Source: JABDJX01 sp039942715
Lineage (GTDB): Bacteria > Pseudomonadota > Alphaproteobacteria > Rhodobacterales > Rhodobacteraceae
NCBI GenBank assembly: GCA_039942715.1
Contig: JBDVBY010000007.1
Coordinates: 372,001-436,000 of the forward strand
Length of the DNA stretch: 64,000 nucleotides
Direction: 5' to 3'
The notes below the pieces were generated by a model. That model did no database searches, was not told the DNA's origin, and was given only the letters and a program-made list of their open reading frames with translations. The translations under genes were made by a program, and so were the position numbers. This document shows positions 8,087 to 16,603 of the stretch, in pieces; the stretch's first letter is position 1; the number at the start of each line of letters is the position of its first letter.

Positions 8087-9198
8087 TCTGCCTGCTCGCT
8101 TTGACCCGCTTTTGCGGTGTTATCTTGCTCCGCATCCTGACGCGCAACGGGTGCAGATGCAACCCGCGCGGCCAGACGTTCGGTAAAGCGGCTTTCGGCG
8201 AGACGAACGGCCAGTTTGATCGCGCTCGAAACACCCGTGGCATCTGCTGATCCGTGGCTTTTCACAACCGTGCCGTTCAGGCCCAAAAAGACCCCGCCAT
8301 TCACGCGGCGCGGATCAATCCGCTTGGACAGGCGTTTAAGCGAATTGAGCGCGAGCAGGGCGGCAAATTTGCTAAGGTAAGTGGCCTGAAATGCGTCCTG
8401 AAGGAACTCACGGATCAACCCGGCAGTCCCTTCGCCCGTTTTCAGGGCGATGTTCCCAGCGAAACCGTCCGTTACAATCACATCGACGCGGTCTGATGGG
8501 ATGTCACCGCCTTCGACAAAACCAACGAACTCGAACTCGCCGTTCGGCGCGGCACTTGCGATCAGATCATGCGCGTCTTTAATTTCCGGCCGGCCTTTGT
8601 GCTCTTCGGTGCCCACGTTCAAAAGCCCGATGCGCGGCATTGCAAGACCGAGGCCGTTTCTGGCGTAGGAACCGCCCATAAGCGCATATTGCAAAAGGTC
8701 TTTTTCGTCTGCGCGAATGTCTGCACCCACATCCAGCATGACATTAAAGCCACCCGGATTGCGCGACGGCCAAAGGCAGGCGATGGCCGGGCGGTCAATG
8801 CCGGGCAGCTTACGCAAGCGCAGCATTGAAATCGCCATAAGCGCGCCAGTGTTGCCGCAAGACACAACCGCCTGCGCCTCACCCGCTTTTACCGCCTCAA
8901 CCGCTGCCCACATCGAGGTGCCTTTGCCGTTGCGCATCACATAGCTTGGTTTGGCGTCCATTGTGACCACTTCGGTCACATCGCGGATCTCGCAACGATC
9001 GCCCAATTGCGTTTTCGCAACCTCGGGCTTCAACGCGCTTTCAGGTCCAAAGACAAGAAAGTAAATGTCAGGGTTCTTTTCCGCGCTCTTTTCTATCCCG
9101 GCAACCACAGCTGCCGGGCCCAAATCGCCGCCCATGGCGTCGACAGAAATTGTAATGCGCGAAGGCGCTCCGGGTGTGGGATCAGGTGTCTGAGCCAT
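8083..9198 (-). CDS. plsX: Phosphate acyltransferase PlsX
   Basis: PlsX makes acyl-phosphate from acyl-ACP, the acyl donor for PlsY in phospholipid synthesis. The 371-residue protein carries the family start ITISVDAMGGDLGP, the VSCGNTGALMAISMLRL segment and the VIVTDGFAGNIALKT segment. The last 30 residues are a Roseobacter-type extension rich in Ala and Gln. It sits in the standard order DUF177-rpmF-plsX-fabH and lies 18 bases after rpmF. Confidence 0.95.
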   Translation of the reverse strand: MAQTPDPTPGAPSRITISVDAMGGDLGPAAVVAGIEKSAEKNPDIYFLVFGPESALKPEVAKTQLGDRCEIRDVTEVVTMDAKPSYVMRNGKGTSMWAAVEAVKAGEAQAVVSCGNTGALMAISMLRLRKLPGIDRPAIACLWPSRNPGGFNVMLDVGADIRADEKDLLQYALMGGSYARNGLGLAMPRIGLLNVGTEEHKGRPEIKDAHDLIASAAPNGEFEFVGFVEGGDIPSDRVDVIVTDGFAGNIALKTGEGTAGLIREFLQDAFQATYLSKFAALLALNSLKRLSKRIDPRRVNGGVFLGLNGTVVKSHGSADATGVSSAIKLAVRLAESRFTERLAARVASAPVARQDAEQDNTAKAGQSEQAE

Positions 9199-9216
9199 CC
9201 GGGCGCAAAGACGGGC

Positions 9217-9423
9217 TTACGCCGCGTCTTCGTCCAGGTCGATCTCGTCGGCCTGTGCAACAACTTCACGATCATCATAGTGACCGCAAGCTGCGCAAAC
9301 GTGGTGTGGACGCTTCAGCTCGCCACAGTTTGGGCATTCTGCTGGATTGCCAGCAACCAGACTGTCGTGCGACCGGCGATTGTTGCGGCGCGAGCGTGTG
9401 ATTCTATTCTGTGGGACAGCCAT
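9217..9423 (-). CDS. rpmF: 50S ribosomal protein L32
   Basis: L32 is a small zinc-ribbon protein of the large ribosomal subunit. The 68-residue product begins AVPQNRITRSRRNNRRSHD and has the zinc ligands as CPNCGELKRPHHVCAACG, with CxxC pairs on both sides. The tail is acidic (IDLDEDAA), a common alphaproteobacterial trait. Start ATG 9423 is the family start; an upstream in-frame codon at 9468 is not credible. DUF177 lies 153 bases upstream on the same strand. Confidence 0.95.
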   Translation of the reverse strand: MAVPQNRITRSRRNNRRSHDSLVAGNPAECPNCGELKRPHHVCAACGHYDDREVVAQADEIDLDEDAA

Positions 9424-9576
9424 GTCCAAAACCTCGGGTGTCTGAAGGGCCAAATCGCCCTGTTTCAAAGAGTTGCAAGCCTCTTACGCGCGTCCCGATC
9501 AGAAGTCCAACCAAAATGCGGTAAAGAGGCGCGGAACATACTGCGATTCCCTATAAACGCAAGACAGTTTCGCGCG

Positions 9577-10122
9577 TTAGCCGTTACTGTCACCGCCAAG
9601 CTTGTCTTTCAAAGCCTGAAGAGCGGCAAAAGGCTTGGCGTCCTCATCTGTCATCGCGCGTTTTCCGGGCTCAGTCACGGCGATATCAACAGGCTCGACA
9701 CCCTTTGCACGCGGCCATGCAGGCAGGTTCAGCGCCAAGGCCTCAGCCATCACCGCAGCTAAGTCGATTTCAACAGGCAGCGCCTCAAGTGTTTCGTCCT
9801 CGGGCATCTCTGCTTCAGAATCCTCAGGCATCTCAAAGCCTGCAATATAGCGGCGGCTTACCTCTTCATCGATCCGTGTGCTCACAGGCTCTAAGGTCAC
9901 CACGCAAGATTGCACAACGGTGGCCCCTAAATGCCCGGCCAGTGTCAGGTCTTTGCGACCATCGGGACCAATCTCGCCTTTAAACGTCAGCTTTTTGACG
10001 CCAAGAATACCCATTTCTTCGGCCAAGGTTGCGCGCGCTGCTGCATCCGGGGCCATTTCAAAGAAAACCGGCCGTGTGATCTTGGCACTCGGCAATAGTG
10101 GGGAAGCATCCGTACCCTTCAT
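9577..10122 (-). CDS. DUF177 (YceD-type) protein
   Basis: DUF177 proteins are encoded just before rpmF in most bacteria and, in E. coli and plants, are linked to 23S rRNA processing and L32/ribosome assembly. The 181-residue product carries the typical segment VVQSCVVTLEPVSTRIDEEVSRRY (in part) and the acidic stretch EDETLEALPVEIDL. I start at ATG 10122 (MKGTDASPLL). A longer frame to 10233 would overlap the divergent bamE gene and has a non-family N-terminus. Confidence 0.88.
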   Translation of the reverse strand: MKGTDASPLLPSAKITRPVFFEMAPDAAARATLAEEMGILGVKKLTFKGEIGPDGRKDLTLAGHLGATVVQSCVVTLEPVSTRIDEEVSRRYIAGFEMPEDSEAEMPEDETLEALPVEIDLAAVMAEALALNLPAWPRAKGVEPVDIAVTEPGKRAMTDEDAKPFAALQALKDKLGGDSNG

Positions 10123-10204
10123 GTCAGCAAATCCTTGAACAAGCAGTGGTCTGTGGCTATTCCAGCTAGGCGGCACGAGGTCGCTTGGCAAGAGGTGGCG
10201 TGGT

Positions 10205-10675
10205 ATGACGCAGGCAATCGCATCGAAACTCAAAGCAGCGCTGGCCGCCTGCGCCTTGACGGTACTCGCCGCTTGTGGTGCCTCAACCCTAAGCGATGAA
10301 ATAGGCTATGTGCCAGACAAAGCGCTTTTGGACGAAGTGGTTGTCGGTCTTGATACGCAGGACTCTGTGGCGCGCATACTGGGGCGCCCCGGGACCACCG
10401 GGATCGTCGATGATCGCGGCTGGTACTACGTGAAGTCCGATTACGAGCGGTTCATGTGGCGCGCGCCAGTTGAGGTTGATCGCCAAGTGGTTGCGATCAC
10501 TTTTGCAGAAAACGGTCAGGTGACCAATATCGAACGCTTCGGCATCGAAGACGGGCAGGTTGTTGCCCTCAACCGCCGTGTCACCGACAGCAACACCCAA
10601 GGCGTCGGGTTCCTGCGTCAGTTGTTCTCGAACTTTGGCAACCTGAACCCGGGATCGTTCTTGGCTGAAAGCTAG
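10205..10675 (+). CDS. bamE: Outer-membrane assembly lipoprotein of the BamE/SmpA family
   Basis: This 156-residue protein has a lipoprotein signal peptide (basic SKLK, hydrophobic core, lipobox LAAC with lipidated Cys24 in AACGAS). The body matches the SmpA/OmlA domain: a short helix-helix followed by VVGLDTQDSVARILGRPG and strands ending VTNIERFGIEDG. BamE stabilises the BAM complex that inserts beta-barrel proteins. BamD of the same complex lies at 50.9 kb. The gene diverges from DUF177 and converges with msrB, sharing the 4 bases CTAG at their stops. Confidence 0.88.
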   Translation: MTQAIASKLKAALAACALTVLAACGASTLSDEIGYVPDKALLDEVVVGLDTQDSVARILGRPGTTGIVDDRGWYYVKSDYERFMWRAPVEVDRQVVAITFAENGQVTNIERFGIEDGQVVALNRRVTDSNTQGVGFLRQLFSNFGNLNPGSFLAES

Positions 10676-11079
10676 CCCTCGCTAGCCTCGTCTTCGGCGT
10701 GAAACTCTAGCGACGCGCCGTTGATGCAATAGCGCAGCCCCGTTGGGTTCGGTCCGTCTGGAAACACGTGCCCCAGATGTCCCTCGCATCGATTGCAGTG
10801 CACTTCGGTGCGGCGCATGAACAAAGTATTGTCCGCCTTTTCACCCACCATTTCACCATCAATAGGTGCATAAAACGAAGGCCAGCCAGTGCCACTGTCA
10901 AACTTGGTTGCTTGCTCGAAAAGCGGTGCACCGCAGCCTTTGCACATGAAAGTCCCGGCGTCTTTGGGGAAATTATCGTTGGTAAAGGCGCGCTCGGTGC
11001 CGTGCTTGCGCAGCACTTTGAACGATAGATCGTCAAGTTGTTCGCGCCACTCAGCGTCTGTTTTGACCACTTTGTCCAT
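10672..11079 (-). CDS. msrB: Peptide-methionine (R)-S-oxide reductase
   Basis: MsrB reduces methionine-R-sulfoxide in proteins using thioredoxin. In this 135-residue protein, Cys46/Cys49 (MCKGCG) and Cys95/Cys98 (HCNRCEG) form the zinc site. Cys118 in GLRYCIN is the catalytic residue, and the substrate pocket segment TGWPSFYAPI is intact. The typical resolving cysteine found in some homologues is not obvious. The gene converges on bamE with overlapping stop codons. Confidence 0.95.
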   Translation of the reverse strand: MDKVVKTDAEWREQLDDLSFKVLRKHGTERAFTNDNFPKDAGTFMCKGCGAPLFEQATKFDSGTGWPSFYAPIDGEMVGEKADNTLFMRRTEVHCNRCEGHLGHVFPDGPNPTGLRYCINGASLEFHAEDEASEG

Positions 11080-11150
11080 CTTGCATTCCCCTTCGTCATG
11101 TCTGCGCCTTGCATTGTAAGTGGCGCTGTTGCCTCCGATATCTAGGGTGT

Positions 11151-11933
11151 ATGACGCTGAAGACCAAGTCGCGGAGCTTTCACGATATGATGTTCAAAGC
11201 CAGACACACCTGCCGGATGGCGGAAAATGCAGCAGATTTGGAGGCCGCGCAGGCCTTGCGGCACGCTTGTTTTATTGCAAGTACGGGTGCTGCGCCGCGT
11301 GAAGACGGTTTGGATGGAGACGCTTTTGACGAGATTTGCCAGCATGTTTTGGTTGAGGAGCGCGTCAGTGGGCGGCTTGTGGCGACGTTTCGTCTGTTAC
11401 CGTTGACCTCGGGGGCCGAAATCGGGCGCAGCTATGCGGCGCAATACTATGATCTTGCATCCTTGCGTGCTTACGACAAACCAATGGTTGAGATGGGGCG
11501 CTTTTGTATCGCCAACGGCGTAAAAGACCCCGATGTGCTGCGCGTCGCTTGGGCTGCGATGACGACTTACGTGGATGAGACAGGAGTGGGCATGCTGTTT
11601 GGCTGTTCGTCGTTTCAGGGTACTGAGCCAAAGGCCTACGCGGATGCCTTTGCGATGCTCAAAGAACGCCACTTGGCCCCGAAACGCTGGTTGCCACAGA
11701 TCAAAGCACCCAATGTGTTCAACTTTGCCAAGGCCCTGCGCAAACGTTCTGACCGCGCTCAAGCCTTGCGCACCATGCCACCACTATTGCGCAGTTATCT
11801 GACGATGGGCGGCTGGGTCAGCGATCACGCGGTGGTTGATCCCGACTTGAACACCCTGCACGTCTTCACCGGGCTTGAGATTGGGGCGATCCCACCTGCA
11901 CGCGCGCGCGCTTTGCGGGCCGTCGCAGGGTAA
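11151..11933 (+). CDS. olsB: Ornithine N-alpha-acyltransferase OlsB
   Basis: OlsB adds a 3-hydroxyacyl chain to ornithine, the first step of ornithine lipid synthesis. The 260-residue protein matches the GNAT-like OlsB family: an early EAAQALRHACFI segment, then GRLVATFRLLPL, VEMGRFCI, and the later LFGCSSFQGT. I chose ATG 11151 (MTLKTKSRSF); an upstream in-frame ATG at 11109 precedes it by 14 codons. OlsA (the PlsC-type second acyltransferase), which often sits next to olsB in related genomes, is not seen here. Confidence 0.88.
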   Translation: MTLKTKSRSFHDMMFKARHTCRMAENAADLEAAQALRHACFIASTGAAPREDGLDGDAFDEICQHVLVEERVSGRLVATFRLLPLTSGAEIGRSYAAQYYDLASLRAYDKPMVEMGRFCIANGVKDPDVLRVAWAAMTTYVDETGVGMLFGCSSFQGTEPKAYADAFAMLKERHLAPKRWLPQIKAPNVFNFAKALRKRSDRAQALRTMPPLLRSYLTMGGWVSDHAVVDPDLNTLHVFTGLEIGAIPPARARALRAVAG

Positions 11934-11987
11934 TGTTCCAGCCGTACGTTGCGTTAATGTGCTCATTTCGCGTTTTCAGGCACCTAC

Positions 11988-12031
11988 GTGATACCGACGC
12001 AATACCGACGTGATACCGACACGATACCGAT
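11988..12031 (+). repeat. Tandem repeat, four 11-bp units
   Basis: Four adjacent 11-base units occupy this stretch: GTGATACCGAC, GCAATACCGAC, GTGATACCGAC and ACGATACCGAT. Units one and three are identical, and the core ATACCGA is invariant. The preceding ACCTAC may be a decayed fifth copy. The array lies in the 225-base gap between olsB and uup, about 130 bases before the uup start. Eleven bases is close to one turn of the DNA helix. Function is not known. Confidence 0.85.
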
Positions 12032-12158
12032 CCCTCAAAATAGCCAGTTTTGCCAAAGGTTAATGGCGTTTCGGCTTGTTCGCAGAACAGATGCATCGCT
12101 GTCACCGCGCGACGCATTCATATTTGACGTGGAACGCCCAAACGCATAGCTGCACCCC

Positions 12159-13964
12159 ATGGCACGTGCACCCCTTCTTCAGCTTTCCGATATCTCGCTC
12201 ACCTTCGGCGGCGACCCTGTCTTTGATAACCTTTCTACAACCGTACAACCCGGCGACAGGCTTGCGCTGGTGGGCCGCAATGGTTCGGGTAAATCAACCC
12301 TGATGAAGGTGATGGCTGGACTGGTTGAAGTCGACAGCGGCACCCGTGTTCTGTCGCCCGGTGATAGCGTTGGCTACATGGAGCAAGAGCCTGAAATGGC
12401 GGGGCATTCCACGTTGGGCGACTTTGCGATCAGCGGTCTTGGTCCTGCGGATATGTGGCGCGTTGAAGCCGCTGCCGAAGGGTTGAAATTTGATCCCGAG
12501 ACCGAAGTCTCTGCCGCGTCAGGAGGGGAGCGTCGCCGCGCGGCACTCGCGAAACTGATCGCTGAAGCGCCCGATCTGATGTTGTTGGATGAGCCAACCA
12601 ACCACCTTGATATCGAGGCCATCGGCTGGCTTGAGGATCGTCTGAAAGAAACACGTCAGGCGTTCGTTGTGATCAGCCACGACCGTGCGTTTCTTGGAAC
12701 GCTGACCACGGGCACGCTTTGGCTGGATCGCGGTGAAATGCGCAGGCAAGACCAAGGGTTTAAGGCCTTTGAGGATTGGCGCGACAAGACGTGGGACGAT
12801 GAGGATTTGGCCCGCCACAAGCTCAATCGCAAGATCAAGAAAGAAGCGCGTTGGGCAGTGGAAGGCATCAGCGCACGGCGCAAACGCAATCAGGGGCGCG
12901 TGCGTGCTTTGCAAGGGCTGCGGGCGGAGAAATCGGCGCAGATCAAACGGCAAGGGGCTGCTGCACTGGCGCTGGACGCCGGGCCAAAGAGTGGTCGCAA
13001 GGTTCTGGAAGCCAAAGGGATTTCAAAGACATACGATGGCAAAGTGATTTGCCGTGATTTCTCGCTGCGGGCTATGCGCGGGGATCGGATTGCCTTTGTT
13101 GGGCCAAATGGCGTGGGCAAAACCACGCTGATAAATATGCTCACCGGACAGCTTGAGCCGGACACGGGCAGCGTCACCATGGGCAGCAACGTTGAAATGG
13201 CGGTGTTTGATCAGCGCCGCGCCGCTCTTGATCCGGACGCCACGCTTTGGGAAAGCCTGACAGGCGATAAGGCGATGCGGATTGCGGGCCGTGCGGATCA
13301 GGTCATGGTGCGCGGCACGCCGCGTCATGTTGTGAGTTATCTCAAGGACTTCCTCTTTGACGAGGCACAGGCCCGCGCCCCTGTGCGTGCGCTTTCGGGC
13401 GGTGAAAAGGCGCGGCTTTTGCTGGCGCGGATCATGGCGCAACCGTCGAACCTATTGGTGCTTGACGAGCCGACCAACGATTTGGACATCGAGACGTTAG
13501 ATTTGTTGCAAGAGGTGCTGGGCGACTACGACGGCACGGTTTTGTTGGTGAGCCACGACCGCGATTTTCTGGATCGTGTGGCGACGACAACTGTTGCGAT
13601 GGAGGGGGCGGGACGCGTTTCGGTGCATGCCGGTGGCTGGTCGGATTATGCGCCCAAGCGGCGTTTGGTTCAGGAGGCAGAAGCGGCATCTTCGAAAATA
13701 AAGTCCAAAGAAGTGAAACAAAAAGAAGCGGTTGGCGGGCTTAGTTTTACTGAATCTCATCGGTTAGAGGCTTTGCCAAAAGAGATTGAGCGGCTTGAAG
13801 CGGAAATTGGGAAGCTGTCAGAACTTATGAGTGATCCGGATTTGTTTACCCGCGAACCGGTGAAGTTTGCCAAAGCGTCTGAGGCGCTTTTGGAGCGGCA
13901 GGGCAAGTTGGATGCGGCTGAGGAAGAGTGGTTGATGCTGGAAGAGAAAGCATCGGCAGGCTGA
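12159..13964 (+). CDS. uup: ABC-F family ATPase, Uup type
   Basis: ABC-F proteins act on ribosomes or DNA rather than in transport. The 601-residue protein has two ATPase domains and no membrane segment. Domain 1 has GRNGSGKST, SGGERRRAAL and LLDEPTNHLD. Domain 2 has GPNGVGKTT, LSGGEKARLLL and LVLDEPTNDLD. Between them is the linker typical of the family. The C-terminal 80 residues form a charged coiled coil (EIERLEAEIGKLSELM), which is the mark of Uup, a protein tied to DNA transposition and ribosome rescue in E. coli. Start is ATG 12159. Confidence 0.9.
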   Translation: MARAPLLQLSDISLTFGGDPVFDNLSTTVQPGDRLALVGRNGSGKSTLMKVMAGLVEVDSGTRVLSPGDSVGYMEQEPEMAGHSTLGDFAISGLGPADMWRVEAAAEGLKFDPETEVSAASGGERRRAALAKLIAEAPDLMLLDEPTNHLDIEAIGWLEDRLKETRQAFVVISHDRAFLGTLTTGTLWLDRGEMRRQDQGFKAFEDWRDKTWDDEDLARHKLNRKIKKEARWAVEGISARRKRNQGRVRALQGLRAEKSAQIKRQGAAALALDAGPKSGRKVLEAKGISKTYDGKVICRDFSLRAMRGDRIAFVGPNGVGKTTLINMLTGQLEPDTGSVTMGSNVEMAVFDQRRAALDPDATLWESLTGDKAMRIAGRADQVMVRGTPRHVVSYLKDFLFDEAQARAPVRALSGGEKARLLLARIMAQPSNLLVLDEPTNDLDIETLDLLQEVLGDYDGTVLLVSHDRDFLDRVATTTVAMEGAGRVSVHAGGWSDYAPKRRLVQEAEAASSKIKSKEVKQKEAVGGLSFTESHRLEALPKEIERLEAEIGKLSELMSDPDLFTREPVKFAKASEALLERQGKLDAAEEEWLMLEEKASAG

Positions 13965-14025
13965 TCGGTTGCGTCGCATTTACATGCGCTGCGTTGCAGG
14001 GGGGGCACCCGCAGACCCACGATAT

Positions 14026-14628
14026 TTATGAGCCATTAATAGAGGCGTGTAGCGTTGGTCTGTAGCCATTGCGTAAGGCGTTGAGGCTTGTTTGCGGGGT
14101 CAAGACTGTGACTGTGCCAGTGGGTGCAGACTGGCGTGGCTCATACCCGTTTGCCCTAATCGGCAAGAGTGCTTCCTCCCAGAGTAGGGCAGGCGTGTCG
14201 ATAAGGATAATTGCGCCATCGGGGAGTTCTGCAACGTCGCATCGGTGGCCGTTTTGCGCAAAACGTCGCGGGATGGCGCGCTCGGCGTGAAGTGCGGCGT
14301 CCATTTCTTTTGCAGTTCCCGTCAGACCAACAGCATCGCGGTAAGCCGTGTAGTTGGCACGCCGACACAGCGCGCAAGGTCGGTGTCCAGCGGCAAGGGC
14401 GACGGCTTCGTCAAGAAAGAAGAGTTCGGTGTAGTGGTTTGGCGACATGACCGCGCGGTGCCAGTCTTTGTGTTTGAGCACACACGTGACCCAGGCTTTG
14501 TGCGCCCAGCGTTTGCGTCCCAATGCTTGTGTGTCGTCATGCAGGATGCCGCGATTGCCCATGAATGTGCCGCGTGCCGGGCTTGCGACGATCTCGCCTG
14601 TTGCCAGTACGCGGTTTTGCAGCGGCAT
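14026..14628 (-). CDS. Conserved protein of unknown function, coupled to speD
   Basis: I do not recognise a named family for this 200-residue protein. Visible traits are an N-terminal segment with PARGTFMGNRG, a stretch SPNHYTELFFLDEAVALAAGHRPCALCRR (in part) with Cys85 and Cys88 spaced CxxC next to His82, and one further cysteine at 49. These could bind a metal; the G-x-RPCxxC part recalls the zinc site of Ada, but the other ligands are absent. Its ATG comes one base after the speD stop (TAG-C-ATG), so translation is likely coupled to polyamine synthesis. There is no signal peptide or membrane segment. Confidence 0.75.
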   Translation of the reverse strand: MPLQNRVLATGEIVASPARGTFMGNRGILHDDTQALGRKRWAHKAWVTCVLKHKDWHRAVMSPNHYTELFFLDEAVALAAGHRPCALCRRANYTAYRDAVGLTGTAKEMDAALHAERAIPRRFAQNGHRCDVAELPDGAIILIDTPALLWEEALLPIRANGYEPRQSAPTGTVTVLTPQTSLNALRNGYRPTLHASINGS

Positions 14629-14629
14629 G

Positions 14630-15085
14630 CTAAGGTTTTGAAATCACGCCCAGACCGCGTGAAATCTCTTTGACTTCGATATCGCTAGTTTCAAATGCGC
14701 GCGCCAACACATCGACGGCGCGCCATGGATCGGCGTTTCCGCACATAAAGACGTCAAACGCGCCATAGCCCAGTTCGGGCCATGTGTGCACGGTGATGTG
14801 GCTTTCAGCCAGCACCGCGACACCAGATACACCGTGCGGCTGAAAGCGATGTAGGTGGAGATGCAAAAGAGTAGAGCCAGTGGCCGCAACACACTCGCGA
14901 AAGGCGCGTTCAACGCGGGCTTTGTCATCAAGACCAGTGCCGCCTTTGATTTCGATAATCAGATGGGTTCCGGCGCGATACTGACCATCGGTAGCGGGCG
15001 AAAAGTGATCTGCGCGCGCTTTGTCAAGGCCCGCTTGCGCGCCCGGTTCCAGGACATCCGCGCCGTGTTCTGTCGTACCGCTCAT
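14630..15085 (-). CDS. speD: S-adenosylmethionine decarboxylase proenzyme
   Basis: SpeD makes decarboxylated SAM, the aminopropyl donor for spermidine. It is made as a proenzyme that cuts itself before Ser95 in LAESHITVHTWPE, turning that serine into the pyruvoyl cofactor; Cys115 in FDVFMCG completes the active site. With 151 residues it has an N-terminal extension of about 35 residues relative to the short bacterial type. I start at ATG 15085, with ACAGG seven bases upstream; a GTG one codon earlier is possible. No speE lies beside it; the coupled downstream gene is of unknown function. Confidence 0.92.
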   Translation of the reverse strand: MSGTTEHGADVLEPGAQAGLDKARADHFSPATDGQYRAGTHLIIEIKGGTGLDDKARVERAFRECVAATGSTLLHLHLHRFQPHGVSGVAVLAESHITVHTWPELGYGAFDVFMCGNADPWRAVDVLARAFETSDIEVKEISRGLGVISKP

Positions 15086-15151
15086 CACATTGCCTGTTTT
15101 GTTGTACGTCTTTCAGGCAACTAGAAAAGAAGTAAGGACCAAGCGCAAGTG

Positions 15152-15316
15152 TCAGCTTTGCTCCGTACGGCTCAGAAGAAGGGCAGCGACAGAAGCGGTC
15201 ACAATGCCAAGGCCTGCAACAGCGGCGATAATCGTTCCGATGCTACCAAATCCAACTAGAAGCATTCCGACGATGATTCCGGCGGCCACGCAGAGCAGAA
15301 AAATACTTGTTATCAT
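15152..15316 (-). CDS. Small hydrophobic protein (54 aa)
   Basis: This short frame starts at ATG 15316 and encodes two membrane-spanning stretches: ITSIFLLCVAAGIIVGMLLV, then IGTIIAAVAGLGIVTASVAALLL separated by a glycine turn, ending SRTEQS. It resembles small two-helix membrane proteins and has no known domain. A longer in-frame reading to 15490 overlaps the rplM promoter and has unlikely composition. The gene lies alone between speD and rplM. The Shine-Dalgarno is weak, so expression is uncertain. Confidence 0.5.
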   Translation of the reverse strand: MITSIFLLCVAAGIIVGMLLVGFGSIGTIIAAVAGLGIVTASVAALLLSRTEQS

Positions 15317-15430
15317 AATCTTACACTCACATATCAAACACTTTACAGCTAGAAACCTAACAAGGTGGTTGGGCGTCACGGAAGTTTTGATTAGAAATTT
15401 CCAAGGTTTTTTTGGACGTTGTTGCCCAAT

Positions 15431-15459
15431 TTGGGGTGCGAGATATGGGGTATTATAAT
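15431..15459 (+). promoter_or_regulatory. Probable sigma-70 promoter of rplM-rpsI
   Basis: TTGGGG at 15431-15436 and TATAAT at 15454-15459 are 17 bases apart, a near-ideal housekeeping promoter pointing at rplM, with a leader of about 110 bases. The -10 box sits inside a perfect 14-base palindrome, GGTATTATAATACC (15449-15462), which could also be a protein-binding site. Confidence 0.5.
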
Positions 15460-15578
15460 ACCTATATTTTAACCTATTGAAATTGAACAAATAAATAATG
15501 ATTGTCGCTGTTGACTGTGCGCTTCAGTCGTCTAAAACGCGCCAATCGAAACAAAAACCCCCCAAAGGGATGCATCTG

Positions 15579-16037
15579 ATGAACACCTTTTCCGCAACAC
15601 CGGCGGACATTGATAAACAGTGGATCGTGATCGACGCCGAAGGCGTTGTTCTTGGTCGTCTTGCTGCAATCATTGCCGGTCGCCTGCGTGGCAAACACAA
15701 ACCGACTTTCACACCGCACATGGATATGGGCGACAACGTGATCGTTATTAACGCCGACAAAATTCAGCTGACGGGCAACAAGCGCGACAAGCCGAACTAC
15801 TGGCACACTGGGTATCCGGGCGGGATCAAATCGCGCACAACCGGTGAAATCCTTGAGGGCAAGTACCCCGAGCGCGTTGTAACCCAAGCCGTCAAGCGCA
15901 TGCTTCCGGGCAACCGTCTGAGCCGTAAGCAGATGACGAACCTGCGCGTCTATGCCGGGGCCGAGCATGGTCACGAGGCACAAAACCCAACTGTTCTCGA
16001 CGTTGCGTCGATGAGCAAAAAGAACACGCGGAGCTAA
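15579..16037 (+). CDS. rplM: 50S ribosomal protein L13
   Basis: L13 is an early-assembly protein of the large ribosomal subunit. The 152-residue product has the family course: NTFSATPADIDKQWIVIDA, then VLGRLAAIIAGRLRGKHK, and VTQAVKRMLPGNRLSRKQM further on. I start at ATG 15579 because AAAGGGA lies nine bases upstream; an in-frame ATG at 15570 overlaps this site, and an earlier one at 15498 would add an unlikely 27-residue leader. rpsI begins one base after its stop, the universal pair. Confidence 0.97.
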   Translation: MNTFSATPADIDKQWIVIDAEGVVLGRLAAIIAGRLRGKHKPTFTPHMDMGDNVIVINADKIQLTGNKRDKPNYWHTGYPGGIKSRTTGEILEGKYPERVVTQAVKRMLPGNRLSRKQMTNLRVYAGAEHGHEAQNPTVLDVASMSKKNTRS

Positions 16038-16038
16038 C

Positions 16039-16581
16039 ATGGCTGAAGATATTAAATCATTGGACGGCCTGAAAGATGCCGTTGCAGGTAGCGCGGCTGA
16101 TGCCGATGCTGCACCCGCCGCAGCGCCTGAGCAATCCGACGCACCTGTTGTAGCTGCAGAGCCTGCGATCCACCGCGAACCCCAGCGTGACGAGCTTGGT
16201 CGGTCTTACGCAACAGGTAAACGCAAAGATGCGGTCGCTCGCGTTTGGATCAAGCCGGGGTCGGGCAAAGTCACAGTGAACGGCAAAGAGGTGAACACCT
16301 ACTTTGCGCGCCCTGTGCTGCAGATGATCCTGCGCCAGCCGTTTCAGGTGGCAGGCGTCGACGGTCAGTTTGACGTAACTGCAACTGTCAAAGGCGGTGG
16401 TCTGTCAGGTCAAGCCGGTGCGGTTAAGCACGGTGTTTCAAAAGCGCTTCAGCTTTATGATCCGTCGCTGCGCGCTGCTTTGAAAGCGGCAGGCTTCCTC
16501 ACACGCGACAGTCGTGTTGTTGAACGTAAGAAGTTTGGTAAGGCGAAAGCGCGTAAGAGCTTCCAGTTCTCGAAGCGTTAA
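16039..16581 (+). CDS. rpsI: 30S ribosomal protein S9
   Basis: S9 reaches into the decoding centre with its C-terminal tail. The 180-residue protein has a 50-residue Ala/Glu/Pro-rich N-terminal extension, usual in Rhodobacteraceae. The conserved body then starts at RSYATGKRKDAVARVWI, contains GGGLSGQAGAVKHGVSKAL, and ends with the conserved KSFQFSKR tail. It forms an operon with rplM and is followed by a strong terminator. Confidence 0.97.
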   Translation: MAEDIKSLDGLKDAVAGSAADADAAPAAAPEQSDAPVVAAEPAIHREPQRDELGRSYATGKRKDAVARVWIKPGSGKVTVNGKEVNTYFARPVLQMILRQPFQVAGVDGQFDVTATVKGGGLSGQAGAVKHGVSKALQLYDPSLRAALKAAGFLTRDSRVVERKKFGKAKARKSFQFSKR

Positions 16582-16603
16582 TTCGGCACCAAAGTGTATC
16601 AAA

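Noticed and set aside
9007..9762. A 251-residue open frame on the plus strand
   Set aside because: It lies opposite plsX, rpmF and DUF177, all well supported on the minus strand, and its protein has no domain and unlikely composition.
11988..12031. CRISPR-like array
   Set aside because: Units are only 11 bases, have no spacers between them, and no cas gene is near.
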